Below, piece after piece: positions 8,160 through 17,325 of a stretch of DNA of 64,000 nt. Under the pieces are notes generated by a model. The model was given only the letters and a program-made list of their open reading frames with translations. It searched no databases and was not told the DNA's origin. Position numbers and translations under genes: made by a program. Every line of letters begins with the position of its first letter. Position 1 is the stretch's first letter. The stretch comes from Vibrio tapetis subsp. quintayensis (GTDB taxonomy: Bacteria > Pseudomonadota > Gammaproteobacteria > Enterobacterales > Vibrionaceae). The DNA lies in assembly GCF_030409945.1 (NCBI RefSeq), contig NZ_JAUFQV010000026.1, positions 496,001 through 560,000 of the forward strand. Reading direction: 5' to 3'.

Positions 8160-9821
8160 ATGTTAGGAGTTAAAACAAGAAATCACGCTGAAAAAGCGCT
8201 GCTTTCTGAGCGGATCAACAAGCTGGTAACAGCGTTGTCTGATGGCGTCTATGAACGTGAACACACCATTAAATTGTGTTTACTGGCTGCTTTGTCCGGT
8301 GAAAGCGTATTTTTGCTTGGCCCTCCAGGAATTGCAAAAAGCCTAATAGCCAAGCGCTTGATCCAAGCGTTTGATAACAGCAGTTACTTCGACTATTTAA
8401 TGACACGCTTTTCAACGCCCGAAGAAGTTTTCGGCCCGTTAAGCATCCAAGAGCTAAAAGACAACGGTAAATACGTTCGACTAACTCAAGGCTACCTCCC
8501 TACAGCTCAAGTCGTCTTTCTTGATGAAATTTGGAAAGCTGGCCCTGCGATTCTTAATACCTTGCTCACTGTAGTGAATGAAAAGACCTTCAAAAATGGT
8601 AATGAGATACAGAAAGTGCCGATGCGCCTGCTTATCTCTGCGTCTAACGAACTGCCAGATGAAGATAGCGGCCTTGAAGCCTTGTATGATCGAATGGTCG
8701 TGCGGATTTTTGTTAATCGAATTCAACATAAGCAGAATTTTCGCTCCATGCTTACCGTAGGTACTCCGCAAGAAGCACAAATACCACCTGGCCTTGCTAT
8801 TACTGACGAAGAATACGGTTTATGGCAGCAAGAACTTGAAACTCTTGAATTAAATGAAACCTGTTTTGAAAAGCTATACACCTTAAAAACACTGATCGAA
8901 CAACGTGTAGAAGACAACGGTGGTGAATCACTTAATTCTGATTTGTATATCTCGGATCGTCGTTGGAAAAAAGCAGTCAAGCTGCTTAAAGCCAGTGCCT
9001 ATTTCAATGGCCGAGATTCGATTAACCCGCTTGATTTATTGCTTCTACGCGATTGTTTGTGGCACAGCCCGGAGTCGCGCTTGATCGTCAATGACGTCAT
9101 GAATGACTTTGCAATCCATCATGCATTCGATCAAAGCCAGATTTCCAATCAGACAGAGTTTTGCCGCGAGGAACTGGCTCAGATTCAAAATGAAATTGAA
9201 GCCGAATTTTCTATGACGTTAAGCTTAGAAACAAGCAGTAAGCTGTTGCGTAAGGAAGTGTATGGTTGCGATGTATCTCAAGCTAAACGTTACAAGGTAG
9301 GTAATGCATCCGGTTTGGCTAAGTTAGTGTTACTGCAAAGCAATATGTCGGTCTCTGAATCAGAGAAAGGCGATAGTCGCTGGGTGTATATGGCGATGGA
9401 TGAACTTGAACGTGCGATTAAAGACGGTGGCGGTGATGTGTATGGCTATGTTAACCAAAATACTAGCATGTGCCGAATACGCCTAGATGTCGATGCCGAT
9501 AATTGCTTAATCGTTAAAGACATCGCAAATCGCTCCGTATTGGTTGGTTTGGTTACCCATAAAGGATTGGACAGCGCAAAATATCAAAACTGGTGTCGAC
9601 GTGGTGATGAAGCGATTGAAGAGTTGACGAAAGCCGAACATCACTTACGCCAAGTAAAATCCAACTTTCACGGCGCTCTGCCACACAGTTTTGTTGAACC
9701 TGACCTGCCAACACAAATGGAGTCGACCATTCAAAACCTCGGATTAGAGTTGGAAAAAACAAGTTTAGAAAGCGAAAAATCCCATCGCCGTGTAAAAAGC
9801 TTGGCGCAGTATTTTGAATAA
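8160..9821 (+). CDS. ravA: MoxR-type AAA+ ATPase RavA
   Basis: A 553-residue AAA+ ATPase of the MoxR group. Walker A is GPPGIAKS (about residues 58-65), Walker B VFLDEIWKA, sensor 1 ISASNELPD. The C-terminal half carries the RavA-specific LARA region. RavA forms hexamers, works with the von Willebrand factor A protein ViaA, and in E. coli binds the lysine decarboxylase LdcI and affects respiratory complexes and aminoglycoside sensitivity. It is followed 27 bases later by viaA, the invariant partner. The ATG is preceded by GAGGGA. Slightly longer than the E. coli protein (498). Confidence 0.92.
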   Translation: MLGVKTRNHAEKALLSERINKLVTALSDGVYEREHTIKLCLLAALSGESVFLLGPPGIAKSLIAKRLIQAFDNSSYFDYLMTRFSTPEEVFGPLSIQELKDNGKYVRLTQGYLPTAQVVFLDEIWKAGPAILNTLLTVVNEKTFKNGNEIQKVPMRLLISASNELPDEDSGLEALYDRMVVRIFVNRIQHKQNFRSMLTVGTPQEAQIPPGLAITDEEYGLWQQELETLELNETCFEKLYTLKTLIEQRVEDNGGESLNSDLYISDRRWKKAVKLLKASAYFNGRDSINPLDLLLLRDCLWHSPESRLIVNDVMNDFAIHHAFDQSQISNQTEFCREELAQIQNEIEAEFSMTLSLETSSKLLRKEVYGCDVSQAKRYKVGNASGLAKLVLLQSNMSVSESEKGDSRWVYMAMDELERAIKDGGGDVYGYVNQNTSMCRIRLDVDADNCLIVKDIANRSVLVGLVTHKGLDSAKYQNWCRRGDEAIEELTKAEHHLRQVKSNFHGALPHSFVEPDLPTQMESTIQNLGLELEKTSLESEKSHRRVKSLAQYFE

Positions 9822-9848
9822 TGTTTTTGTCAGAGTGAAGGAGCGCCT

Positions 9849-11297
9849 ATGTTAGGAGCCGACGGATTAAACCTAGCCTTGATGATTGCAGATTCAGGCA
9901 TGATCGACACCGCTGTCAACGATTTGTTGGGGCGGTCTCAGGTGATGCTAGTAGCCGACAATAATAAAGGGGTAAAAACGTCCCTTAAAAACCATTTACT
10001 TAAATGGCGTGGCCGAGTTAAACATAAAATGACTCGAGTATGCGAAACTGAAAGATTTCAAAAGGAACTCAGCCTATATCAAGAGGTTGTCCATTGGAGC
10101 GAAGACGAGTTTTTCGTCAAAATAGACGACGTAGTAAAACAGTTAGAATGGCACTCGTCGTTTTATTTGCCGGCACGCCGACTGCTTGAAAAAAACAAAG
10201 GGGTTAATAACCCAATGTTTGCCCATTACTTTTGTGATGAGTGGTACAAAAGTTTGAGTGAAGCGCTAAAGCAAGCGCAAGTATCAGAACTGGAAGCCGA
10301 TAAAGAAAAGCTACTGGCCGATCTTTATCAGCGTATCGAGACCATGAAAAGCATGGATGCAGTCACCGAATCGGGAGACGTTGGTAGTATTGGTCGCTTA
10401 TGGGATATGGCCTCAGCCAAGTTGTCGAAAACGGATCTCGCAGTGATGAAACGTCATGCTGAGTTTTTAAAGAAAAACAAAGAGCTACAGAAAATCGCGG
10501 CAACATTGGGGCGAATGGCAAGCGATGTTGATGACCCTAGCTTGAATAAATCGCCGGCTGAAGAGCTAAAAATGGTCGAAGAACAAAGTGATGAGGCCAC
10601 CGATGATATTGTGGGTATTCATGAAGGTGATGATCTCAGTAAGTTGTTACCAAACGAAACCATGTTTTTGGCATACCCTGAGCTTGAAGTGATTTTTTAT
10701 AAGCACTTAATCGACAAACGCTTGATGAATTACCGAACCAAAGGCAAACGTCGTACTTTGCGTAAAGTAAAAGCACAATCACCAGAAAATAAACAGGTAG
10801 ATAAAGAAAAAGGGCCGTTTATTTTGTGTGTAGACGCCTCAGGCTCTATGGAAGGTTTTCCAGAGCAGTGTGCAAAGGCAATGGCTTACGCATTGATGCA
10901 AATAGCGTTGGCGGAAGAGCGAGACTGCTTTGTTATCATCTTCTCAACAGAGCAGATCACCTATGAATTGACCAAGCAAGATGGTTTACGTGAAGCCAGT
11001 GACTTTTTATCCTACAGTTTTCACGGCGGAACCGAGATAGAACCGGTGATTGAAAACTCAATTGATTTGATGTCTACCGACAAATATCGCAACGGCGATT
11101 TAGTCGTTATTTCAGACTTTATTGCACCTAAGCAGCCAGAGCATATTTTAGAAAAGGTGAATACCTTAAAATCGAAAACCAATCGCTTTCACGCCATCTG
11201 CTTGTCTAAATATGGTAACCCGGAGCTGATGTCTATGTTTGACCACTGTTGGACTTACACGCCTAACGTTGTCAATCGATTGATGAAGCGTTGGTAA
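9849..11297 (+). CDS. viaA: VWA-domain protein ViaA, partner of RavA
   Basis: A 482-residue protein with a helical N-terminal part and a C-terminal von Willebrand factor A domain. The metal-ion adhesion site is visible as DASGS at about residue 328 (DxSxS), with a downstream GGTEIEP threonine and a SDF aspartate. ViaA is the obligate partner of the RavA ATPase and stimulates its activity. It follows ravA by 27 bases with a GAAGGAG ribosome-binding site, so the two are cotranscribed, and a strong terminator lies after the gene. Confidence 0.92.
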   Translation: MLGADGLNLALMIADSGMIDTAVNDLLGRSQVMLVADNNKGVKTSLKNHLLKWRGRVKHKMTRVCETERFQKELSLYQEVVHWSEDEFFVKIDDVVKQLEWHSSFYLPARRLLEKNKGVNNPMFAHYFCDEWYKSLSEALKQAQVSELEADKEKLLADLYQRIETMKSMDAVTESGDVGSIGRLWDMASAKLSKTDLAVMKRHAEFLKKNKELQKIAATLGRMASDVDDPSLNKSPAEELKMVEEQSDEATDDIVGIHEGDDLSKLLPNETMFLAYPELEVIFYKHLIDKRLMNYRTKGKRRTLRKVKAQSPENKQVDKEKGPFILCVDASGSMEGFPEQCAKAMAYALMQIALAEERDCFVIIFSTEQITYELTKQDGLREASDFLSYSFHGGTEIEPVIENSIDLMSTDKYRNGDLVVISDFIAPKQPEHILEKVNTLKSKTNRFHAICLSKYGNPELMSMFDHCWTYTPNVVNRLMKRW

Positions 11298-11324
11298 AGC
11301 CTGTTTTGTAGAATATAGAATGCG

Positions 11325-11373
11325 AAAAAGCCTACGTCACTTAGTATTCATAAAGTGAGCGTAGGCTTTTTTG
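11325..11373. terminator. Shared terminator of viaA and the LRR kinase
   Basis: Arms 11325-11336 and 11360-11371 pair over 12 bp (AAAAAGCCTACG/CGTAGGCTTTTT) with an inner CACTT/AAGTG extension. U runs are available on both strands, fitting convergent genes. Confidence 0.85.
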
Positions 11374-11383
11374 TATATGCAGA

Positions 11384-12625
11384 TTAAGCGATGACTTCCT
11401 GACGCAATTGAAGGTAACGGTCACTATCACGATCGGACGATTCGCATACCTGCAATAAGTCGTCGATGAAGTGCTGCAAAGCTCGGTATTCAATGGCTTT
11501 AACTTGAGCTTGCTGTGCTTCTGAAAGCATGTGATACATAGTTGCAGCGCCAAAGTCACCAAAAATGATGTTCGCTTCAGCATCAAATAAGGTGTTGTGG
11601 GCGTATAAATCGCCATGGCACACTTGGTTGCTGTGCAGGTGCTCAAATACTTCTTTCATTTGGTTAACCATCTTGTCTATTTGCGCGATGGTTAAGCTAA
11701 AATCGCTAGGGAAAGTATCTCGAGTGCAGCTTTGTAGGCTTGGTGGTAATCCAAGGTTTGCAAAGTGTGCGGGGATCAAACTCATGATAAGCGCCAAATA
11801 GCCCTCTTCTTTTACTTGAGCTAATGATTGCACGAGGCTTGGGTGATTGCCGACTTTTAAGCACGCTTGCAGCTCATCTTCTGGATAACCATCACTGGTC
11901 ACTTCGCCTTTAAATACTTTTACTGCGATATCACACGGAAGTTGAGCTTGTTCTTCAAGCCATGTTGCTTTTGAAATAACGCCAGATGCACCTTGCCCTA
12001 GTACTTGTTCTAGTTGGTAGCTAGCAGAGGTGACTTGTGGAACGGAATCATTAAGAATATCCGAACGGCTAAATGGGTTGCCTGAAAAAGCCAGCCATGC
12101 CAATTTCGGTAAACCGAATAATTGATCTGGACATTCTGTTAGTTGGTTAGCAGAAATTCTGACCAACTCTAAGTTATGCAGCTTCGATAAATTGCCAGGC
12201 AAAGAAGTGAGCTTATTACCTGCAAGTGCCAGCTTTTGCATTCTTGGACGTTCACCCAACGAGTTCGGCAGTGTTTCTAATTCGTTGTCAGTCAAGATCA
12301 GCCAGCGTAATTGTTCCGGTAGCGATGACTCTGGAACGTGCTTAATTTGGTTAGACTTAAAGCCAACCATTTCCAAGTTAGGGCACAGACCTAATACTTC
12401 AGGAAGTGTTTCAAACAAGTTATTTGACGCGAAAATGATCTTAAGTTTGTGGAGCTGTGCTAACTCACTTGGCAAGCTAGATAATTGATTGTTAGAAAGA
12501 TCGAGCACTTCAAGGCTGTCAGCTAAAGACAGTATTTCCATAGGAAAAGTGGTGAGGTTTTCAGATATGCTGAGGCGTTGAATACCGACTAATTCACCGG
12601 ATTTTAGCTGTGAGACTGTGTGCAA
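11384..12625 (-). CDS. Leucine-rich-repeat protein with a C-terminal protein kinase domain
   Basis: A 413-residue two-domain protein. Residues about 12-180 are six to seven leucine-rich repeats of about 23 residues (pattern LxxLxLxxNxLxxLPxxL). Residues about 195-395 form a eukaryotic-type kinase: glycine loop GQGASG, the VAIK-type lysine in AVKVF, the catalytic loop HGDLYAHN and the DFG motif, all intact. It is therefore probably an active Ser/Thr kinase, with the repeats as a sensing or substrate-binding surface. No signal peptide or membrane segment, so cytoplasmic. The start is a TTG (12625) giving MHTVSQLKSG, which matches the usual beginning of this family. Substrate unknown. Single-gene unit. 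Confidence 0.85.
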   Translation of the reverse strand: MHTVSQLKSGELVGIQRLSISENLTTFPMEILSLADSLEVLDLSNNQLSSLPSELAQLHKLKIIFASNNLFETLPEVLGLCPNLEMVGFKSNQIKHVPESSLPEQLRWLILTDNELETLPNSLGERPRMQKLALAGNKLTSLPGNLSKLHNLELVRISANQLTECPDQLFGLPKLAWLAFSGNPFSRSDILNDSVPQVTSASYQLEQVLGQGASGVISKATWLEEQAQLPCDIAVKVFKGEVTSDGYPEDELQACLKVGNHPSLVQSLAQVKEEGYLALIMSLIPAHFANLGLPPSLQSCTRDTFPSDFSLTIAQIDKMVNQMKEVFEHLHSNQVCHGDLYAHNTLFDAEANIIFGDFGAATMYHMLSEAQQAQVKAIEYRALQHFIDDLLQVCESSDRDSDRYLQLRQEVIA

Positions 12626-12803
12626 AACGAGTTGTCCATGGTTGAGTTGAGTTAGAGCGGTCGCCAGTCTACAGGAATTTGCATCCTAAAGTCGATGCAA
12701 TCCAGGCGCTAATAAGGTTGTGTGGGTACAATTTTGCTAACCGAATAGGGCAAAGTAAGTTAAAATAGTCGGTCATTATTTTAGCTTTGAGCCTTTATTA
12801 TTC

Positions 12804-14096
12804 ATGAGCACTGTTACAACGCCTACCACCTTTACTGAACTTGGCCTTATTTCCCCTTTGTTAGCTCGACTAACGGAACTGGAATACCAACAACCAACGC
12901 CTATTCAAGCGCAAGTTATCCCAAGTGTATTGGCCGGTAGAGATTTAATCGCAGGGGCAAATACTGGCTCAGGTAAAACGGCAACGTTTGCTCTGCCTAT
13001 GTTGCAGCAGTTGCACGAACAAAAGTTATCAAATGCTCGCACTGACAAAGGCAACTACGTCAGTGGTCTAATTTTAGTGCCTACACGTGAACTCGCGAAA
13101 CAAGTGGCAGACAGCATTAAATCTTACGCGGTGCATTTTAATGGCGCGATCAAAACCGTTTCGGTATTTGGTGGTGTTTCGGCAAACACACAAATGCTTG
13201 CTCTTCGTGGCGGCACCGACATTCTAGTCGCTACTCCAGGCCGACTACTTGATTTGATTTCAAGTAATGCTGTTAAGCTGGACAGAGTAAAAACGTTAGT
13301 GCTAGATGAAGCAGACCGTATGTTAAGCCTAGGCTTTACTGAAGAATTATCTGAGTTACTAGCCAAGTTGCCGAAGACGAAACAGACTCTGTTGTTTTCA
13401 GCGACGTTTCCTGAGCAAGTACAAGCGCTGACTCAAGAGTTGCTTAACGACCCTGTTGAAGTGCAGTTACAAAGCACAGACACCAGCACGTTAGTTCAAC
13501 GAGTGTTTACGGTTAATAAGGGTGAAAAAACAGCGGTTCTATCGCATTTGATCAACCAACATCAATGGCGTCAGGCGCTTATTTTCGTTAACGCGAAAAA
13601 TAGTTGTGAACACTTAGCCGACAAACTGCACAAACGTGGAATCATTGCAGAAGTATTCCATGGTGATAAAGGCCAAGGTGCTCGTAGCCGAGTACTTGAA
13701 GCATTTAAAGCGGGTGAAATTGATGTTTTAATCGCAACGGACATCGCTGCACGTGGTTTAGACATCGAAAAACTGCCCGTTGTGATTAACTTTGACTTAC
13801 CGAGAAGCCCTTCAGACTACATGCACCGAATTGGCCGAAGTGGCCGCGCCGGTGAAGTGGGACTGGCGTTATCTTTGATTGATTACGAAGATTACCACCA
13901 CTTTAAAGTCATCGAAAAGAAAAACAAAGTGCGATTGGAGCGTGAGCAAGTTGCCGGTTTTGAAGTAGATGAAGCGGCGATTGCTGCACTGTTAGAGGCA
14001 ACAAAACCAATGGCGGCACCAGAAGGTACTGGCAAGAAAAAACGTAAAAAGAAAGCGGCTAATAATGGCGATGTTTGGTTAAGAAATAACGACTAG
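12804..14096 (+). CDS. DEAD-box RNA helicase, second RhlE-like paralogue
   Basis: A 430-residue helicase with Q motif (TPIQAQVIP), motif I ANTGSGKT, PTRELAKQ, TPGRLLD, DEAD, SAT, and TDIAARGLD plus HRIGRSGRAG in domain 2. The tail is short and basic (KKKRKKKAANN). It is clearly a paralogue of the helicase at 5550 but differs in domain 2 and tail. In Vibrio such genes are usually annotated as RhlE-like or unnamed DEAD/DEAH helicases. A terminator follows, so it is a single-gene unit; its start ATG lies 178 bases from the divergent LRR-kinase start. Confidence 0.88.
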   Translation: MSTVTTPTTFTELGLISPLLARLTELEYQQPTPIQAQVIPSVLAGRDLIAGANTGSGKTATFALPMLQQLHEQKLSNARTDKGNYVSGLILVPTRELAKQVADSIKSYAVHFNGAIKTVSVFGGVSANTQMLALRGGTDILVATPGRLLDLISSNAVKLDRVKTLVLDEADRMLSLGFTEELSELLAKLPKTKQTLLFSATFPEQVQALTQELLNDPVEVQLQSTDTSTLVQRVFTVNKGEKTAVLSHLINQHQWRQALIFVNAKNSCEHLADKLHKRGIIAEVFHGDKGQGARSRVLEAFKAGEIDVLIATDIAARGLDIEKLPVVINFDLPRSPSDYMHRIGRSGRAGEVGLALSLIDYEDYHHFKVIEKKNKVRLEREQVAGFEVDEAAIAALLEATKPMAAPEGTGKKKRKKKAANNGDVWLRNND

Positions 14097-14102
14097 TCTC
14101 AG

Positions 14103-14136
14103 AGGCTCTTGGTGTGAAAATCAAGAGCCTTTTTTA
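14103..14136 (+). terminator. Terminator of the second helicase gene
   Basis: AGGCTCTTG and CAAGAGCCT pair over 9 bp around a 10-base loop, followed by a T run. Confidence 0.85.
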
Positions 14137-14210
14137 TCGGGTATTTGCTTGTTTTCGAACGACCTCGATAGATAATAGTGGGTTAATGTCGGCAGAAAGT
14201 GTGGTTTGTA

Positions 14211-14900
14211 GTGCGCCTAGATAAGTTTATTTGTAAAAGTACCCAGCTAACCAAAGCTGAAGCCCTAGAGCAGATCGTGATAGGGCATGTTGAAGTGAAT
14301 GGGGATGTCGTGACGATAGAGCGATCGCAAGTGCATGAAAGTAATTCGGTTACTTTGAACGGTGAACTTCTCACGCTTCGCCCATTTCGTTACTTAGTCA
14401 TGAACAAGCCTGCCAATACCATTTGCTCTAATATAGATGAAGCTTACCCATCGCTATTTAATCATATAGAAATAGATAACAAATCAGAGCTTCACATTGC
14501 GGGTAGGTTGGACGCAGACACGACTGGGTTGGTCTTGATTACCGATGATGGCAGTTGGTCATTCGATATCATTACACCATCAAAACACTGTGAAAAAACG
14601 TACCGCGTCGGTCTTTCGAAACCGATTCAGGAAGATGCTGCGGCCAAATTCCTACACGGCATTCAATTGCAAGGCGAAGAAAAGCTAACCATGCCAGCTA
14701 AGCTATCAAGTGTAACCTCAAACGAGGTACTACTCACGATAACAGAAGGAAAATTCCACCAAGTGAAACGTATGTTTCAGGCCATAGGCAACCGTGTTAT
14801 TTCCCTTCACCGAGAGCAAATTGGTGACATTCATTTAGATCTTGAGTTAGGTCAATGGCGTTATCTTACCGCTGATGAAGTGCGGTCATTTCGTAAGTAA
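14211..14900 (+). CDS. rsuA: 16S rRNA pseudouridine(516) synthase RsuA
   Basis: An RsuA-type pseudouridine synthase. The N-terminus RLDKFI starts an S4 RNA-binding domain, followed by the catalytic domain with GRLDADTTGL, whose Asp is the catalytic residue, and the family motifs CEKTY and EGKFHQVKRMF. It converts uridine 516 of 16S rRNA to pseudouridine. Alignment by eye to E. coli RsuA is close along the whole length. The start is GTG at 14211 so that the protein begins MRLDKF; another GTG lies four codons upstream. No operon partner. Confidence 0.9.
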   Translation: MRLDKFICKSTQLTKAEALEQIVIGHVEVNGDVVTIERSQVHESNSVTLNGELLTLRPFRYLVMNKPANTICSNIDEAYPSLFNHIEIDNKSELHIAGRLDADTTGLVLITDDGSWSFDIITPSKHCEKTYRVGLSKPIQEDAAAKFLHGIQLQGEEKLTMPAKLSSVTSNEVLLTITEGKFHQVKRMFQAIGNRVISLHREQIGDIHLDLELGQWRYLTADEVRSFRK

Positions 14901-14959
14901 ATGCGCCATTTGGCACATAGGCCTTTTGGTCCATCACATTTCTTTGAGCCAGCATGCAG

Positions 14960-15868
14960 TTACATTGAAAAGTTGATTGGTAACGTTAGGGTTAATTCAT
15001 TATCTGGAATTATTTTGGGAGGTACAGGTAAAGGTTGGGCTCGGTAAGCTAAGTCTAGAGCTTCGTTGTCGAGTGATGCCGTTCCTGAACTTTCTATCAA
15101 ACTTACTCCCAAAACCTTGCCTTTTCTATCGAGTGTAAAACGAATGATCGGCATGCCTTGTTTTCGCATTCTTTTGGCTTTACGTGGGTAGCGTTTTTCA
15201 CGCTCTAGATGGGCGTGCAGTACCTGTTTCCAGTTTAGTCTTGCTATTTTCCCTTGTTCACTTAACTGTCCGGTTTGCAATGCGCTGACTTGTTGACTTT
15301 GTTTACTCACCTCTATTGTTGGTATAGACGTCGCTTGTTTCGCGACGGATTGCACCGTGTCAGGTGTTTGATCCTCAGGTTTTTTGGGTAGGGGTTTGGT
15401 TTTCTCCGCTTTTGTTTTTGGTTGCTTAGCTATTGGCTCAGGTTCTTGCTTCGGCTCTGTGGTTGCTTTCTTTGGTTCTAGCTTGTCGATGGATTTAAAC
15501 TGAGAGGGTTTGTCTGATTCAGCGGCGATCAGTTTTGGTTTTTCATCCGCAATTTCTTGTTTCTCAGCTGGTGGCTCCATGGGCGTTGGAATGCGAGCAA
15601 TCGTCGCTTGCTGATCTGGCTCTGGGGGAAGGTCATTGACCTTTTTATTCGGGGCCGATAAAGGGGCAACAAGGCTGACCGCGATCGGTGCGGCGGCTGG
15701 TGGCGGCTGGTAATTATGATTCGGCGTCCAAAAGTAAGCAACGGCAAAACCCACGTGTAACGCGAGACTGCTGGTCATGCCGACAAAAAACCAACGGCGG
15801 CTTCCATCGGTATTTACATGACTCTTTCGTTGATCAAAATGATTTTCTCGTTGATGGAAGTCATTCAT
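14960..15868 (-). CDS. tonB: TonB energy transducer of the locus-specific TonB system
   Basis: A 302-residue TonB. Order: a short cytoplasmic start, one membrane helix (about residues 27-47), a long Pro/Lys/Glu-rich periplasmic spacer (about 60-190), and the C-terminal receptor-binding domain with the YP motif (EKRYPRKAKRMRKQG), GxV (GKVLGVSLIESSG), DNEAL and a final PINF. TonB transmits proton-motive energy from ExbBD to outer-membrane receptors. Its ATG overlaps the exbD stop (ATGA), so it is the last gene of exbB-exbD-tonB. Context says it serves the receptor at 23015 and perhaps the hemophilin system. Confidence 0.9.
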   Translation of the reverse strand: MNDFHQRENHFDQRKSHVNTDGSRRWFFVGMTSSLALHVGFAVAYFWTPNHNYQPPPAAAPIAVSLVAPLSAPNKKVNDLPPEPDQQATIARIPTPMEPPAEKQEIADEKPKLIAAESDKPSQFKSIDKLEPKKATTEPKQEPEPIAKQPKTKAEKTKPLPKKPEDQTPDTVQSVAKQATSIPTIEVSKQSQQVSALQTGQLSEQGKIARLNWKQVLHAHLEREKRYPRKAKRMRKQGMPIIRFTLDRKGKVLGVSLIESSGTASLDNEALDLAYRAQPLPVPPKIIPDNELTLTLPINFSM

Positions 15869-16296
15869 GAATTGGAATCCGCAGGCTTCTCTTCGCCAAC
15901 AAGGGCTATGTGTGAGTATCCGGCAGCAACCACCGTATTCATGACGGTCATTAAATCTTGGTACGTTAAGTTTTTATCTGCTCGTAGAAAAATACGCTTA
16001 GATTTGTCCATCAGCTGTGTATCTAACGCTAACGGTAGTTGCGCTAAGCTGACTTCTTTCTCTTCACCTAGGGTTAAAATCAGGCCTTGTTGCACCGTCA
16101 GATAAAAAGGCTCATCCGGTTGGGGTTGAGGCTTAGCTGAAGATGTAGGTAAATCGACGGGAACATTAACGGTTGCGAGCGGAGCTGCAACCATCACAAT
16201 GATAAGAAGTACGAGCATGACATCGACTAAAGGTGTGATGTTGATGTCATGATTCTCCACCATTTCATCACTATTGGAGTTGGGTCTGAATGCCAT
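15865..16296 (-). CDS. exbD: ExbD, proton-channel component of TonB complex
   Basis: A 143-residue ExbD/TolR protein: short cytoplasmic N-terminus, a single membrane helix containing the essential Asp (ITPLVDVMLVLL), and a periplasmic domain ending RADKNLTYQDLM-VMNTVVAAGY. Together with ExbB it forms the proton channel that energises TonB. The stop overlaps the tonB start by four bases and the gene begins only three bases after exbB, so the three are one operon. Confidence 0.92.
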   Translation of the reverse strand: MAFRPNSNSDEMVENHDINITPLVDVMLVLLIIVMVAAPLATVNVPVDLPTSSAKPQPQPDEPFYLTVQQGLILTLGEEKEVSLAQLPLALDTQLMDKSKRIFLRADKNLTYQDLMTVMNTVVAAGYSHIALVGEEKPADSNS

Positions 16297-16299
16297 GAG

Positions 16300-17247
16300 T
16301 TATCCCGCTTTGCCTAGAGTATTAGGTTTTCGATCTAAGTCTCTGCTTACTAAAACCAATAATGCCGCATTAATGTCGGCCAAATAGGCCCGATAGCGTC
16401 CAATGGCTCGCGTAAAATGGTTATACATAATCACCGCAGGAATCGCCGCAACTAACCCGATAGCGGTTGCTAGTAAGGCTTCTGCTATCCCAGGGGCGAC
16501 AACGTCTAACGTGGTCGATTGAGTTTTAGCAATGCCAATAAAAGCATTCATGATCCCCCAAACGGTACCGAACAGGCCAACAAATGGGCCAACGGAACCT
16601 ATGGTTGCCAAAATGCCCGTCCCGGAAGTCATTTTGCTGTTGAGAGACGCTTGTGTTCTTTCTAAGCTGATCTGAACTCGTTCTTTGATGCCATCATTGC
16701 TAGCAGCCCCCATCGCTGAAAGTTCTAACTCGTGTAACGCCGAGTCGATTAAAGCCAAACCGCCGCCCTTTTTATCGAAACTACGCTGTTTTCCTTCTTT
16801 TAGATTCTCAGAAGCAATCAGTTCTCTTAATAATCTGGCCGCGTGCTTGCAGGCAAGAGAGACTTGAATTTGCTTAGAAACAAACAGTGCCCAAGAGAGA
16901 ACGGAAGCAAGCAGCAATAAAATCATCACAGACTTTACGACCCAATCCGCCGCGCGATACATCCCCATTGGTGTCATGTCGTGTTGGACTTTGCTAGCCG
17001 TTTTAATTGGGCGCTGTTGCTGTTGCTGTTGCTGTTGCTCTTGCTCTTGCTCTTGTCCTAGAGCATTAAGCGCAGCGGTTGGCTTGACCGTGTTATCGGC
17101 GGTATGGATTTCTTCTGAAACGACAGAGTGAACAGCAGAACTGCGAGCAGTCAGGGTATTATCTAGGTTAACGTTTTGATCGAGTGCATAGGCACTGCCG
17201 ACGAGAGCGAGCCAAACAAGCAGTGTTTTTGGGAATAAAGTCATCAT
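16300..17247 (-). CDS. exbB: ExbB-type proton-channel protein with signal peptide and Gln-rich extension
   Basis: A 315-residue MotA/TolQ/ExbB protein. It has a cleavable-looking signal peptide (cleavage near AYA-LDQ, residue about 22), a periplasmic extension with a Gln/Glu tract (QEQEQE then eight Q), a first membrane helix (about 105-125), and the conserved two-helix channel region (GILATIGSVGPFVGLFGTVWGIM and the ALLATAIGLVAAIPAVIMYN helix). The N-terminal extension resembles that of longer ExbB proteins. It heads the exbB-exbD-tonB operon behind a FecI-type promoter candidate (17326-17350). The Gln tract is coded by a hexanucleotide repeat. Confidence 0.9.
   Translation of the reverse strand: MMTLFPKTLLVWLALVGSAYALDQNVNLDNTLTARSSAVHSVVSEEIHTADNTVKPTAALNALGQEQEQEQQQQQQQQRPIKTASKVQHDMTPMGMYRAADWVVKSVMILLLLASVLSWALFVSKQIQVSLACKHAARLLRELIASENLKEGKQRSFDKKGGGLALIDSALHELELSAMGAASNDGIKERVQISLERTQASLNSKMTSGTGILATIGSVGPFVGLFGTVWGIMNAFIGIAKTQSTTLDVVAPGIAEALLATAIGLVAAIPAVIMYNHFTRAIGRYRAYLADINAALLVLVSRDLDRKPNTLGKAG
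17014..17055. repeat. Hexanucleotide microsatellite inside exbB
   Basis: Four copies of CTGTTG (17014-17037) followed by three of CTCTTG (17038-17055) on the plus strand. They encode the Gln/Glu tract of ExbB. Copy-number change would stay in frame and vary the length of the periplasmic linker. Confidence 0.9.
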
Positions 17248-17276
17248 TGAAATTTCGATTTATGGGAAAACACAAT

Positions 17277-17310
17277 AAAGGCACAACCCATAAAAGAGGC
17301 TTGTGCCTTT
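17277..17310 (-). terminator. Hairpin after slam gene and in the exbB leader
   Basis: AAAGGCACAA (17277-17286) and TTGTGCCTTT (17301-17310) form a perfect 10-bp stem. On the minus strand ATTGTGTTTT follows, so it can terminate slam transcripts. It also lies right at the expected 5' end of the exbB mRNA, just after the FecI-type promoter, so it may act as a leader stem-loop. Confidence 0.6.
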
Positions 17311-17325
17311 GTCCTACCTTCTATA

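Noticed and set aside
17014..17055. CRISPR-like repeat
   Set aside because: The repeats are contiguous hexamers in a coding frame, without spacers.
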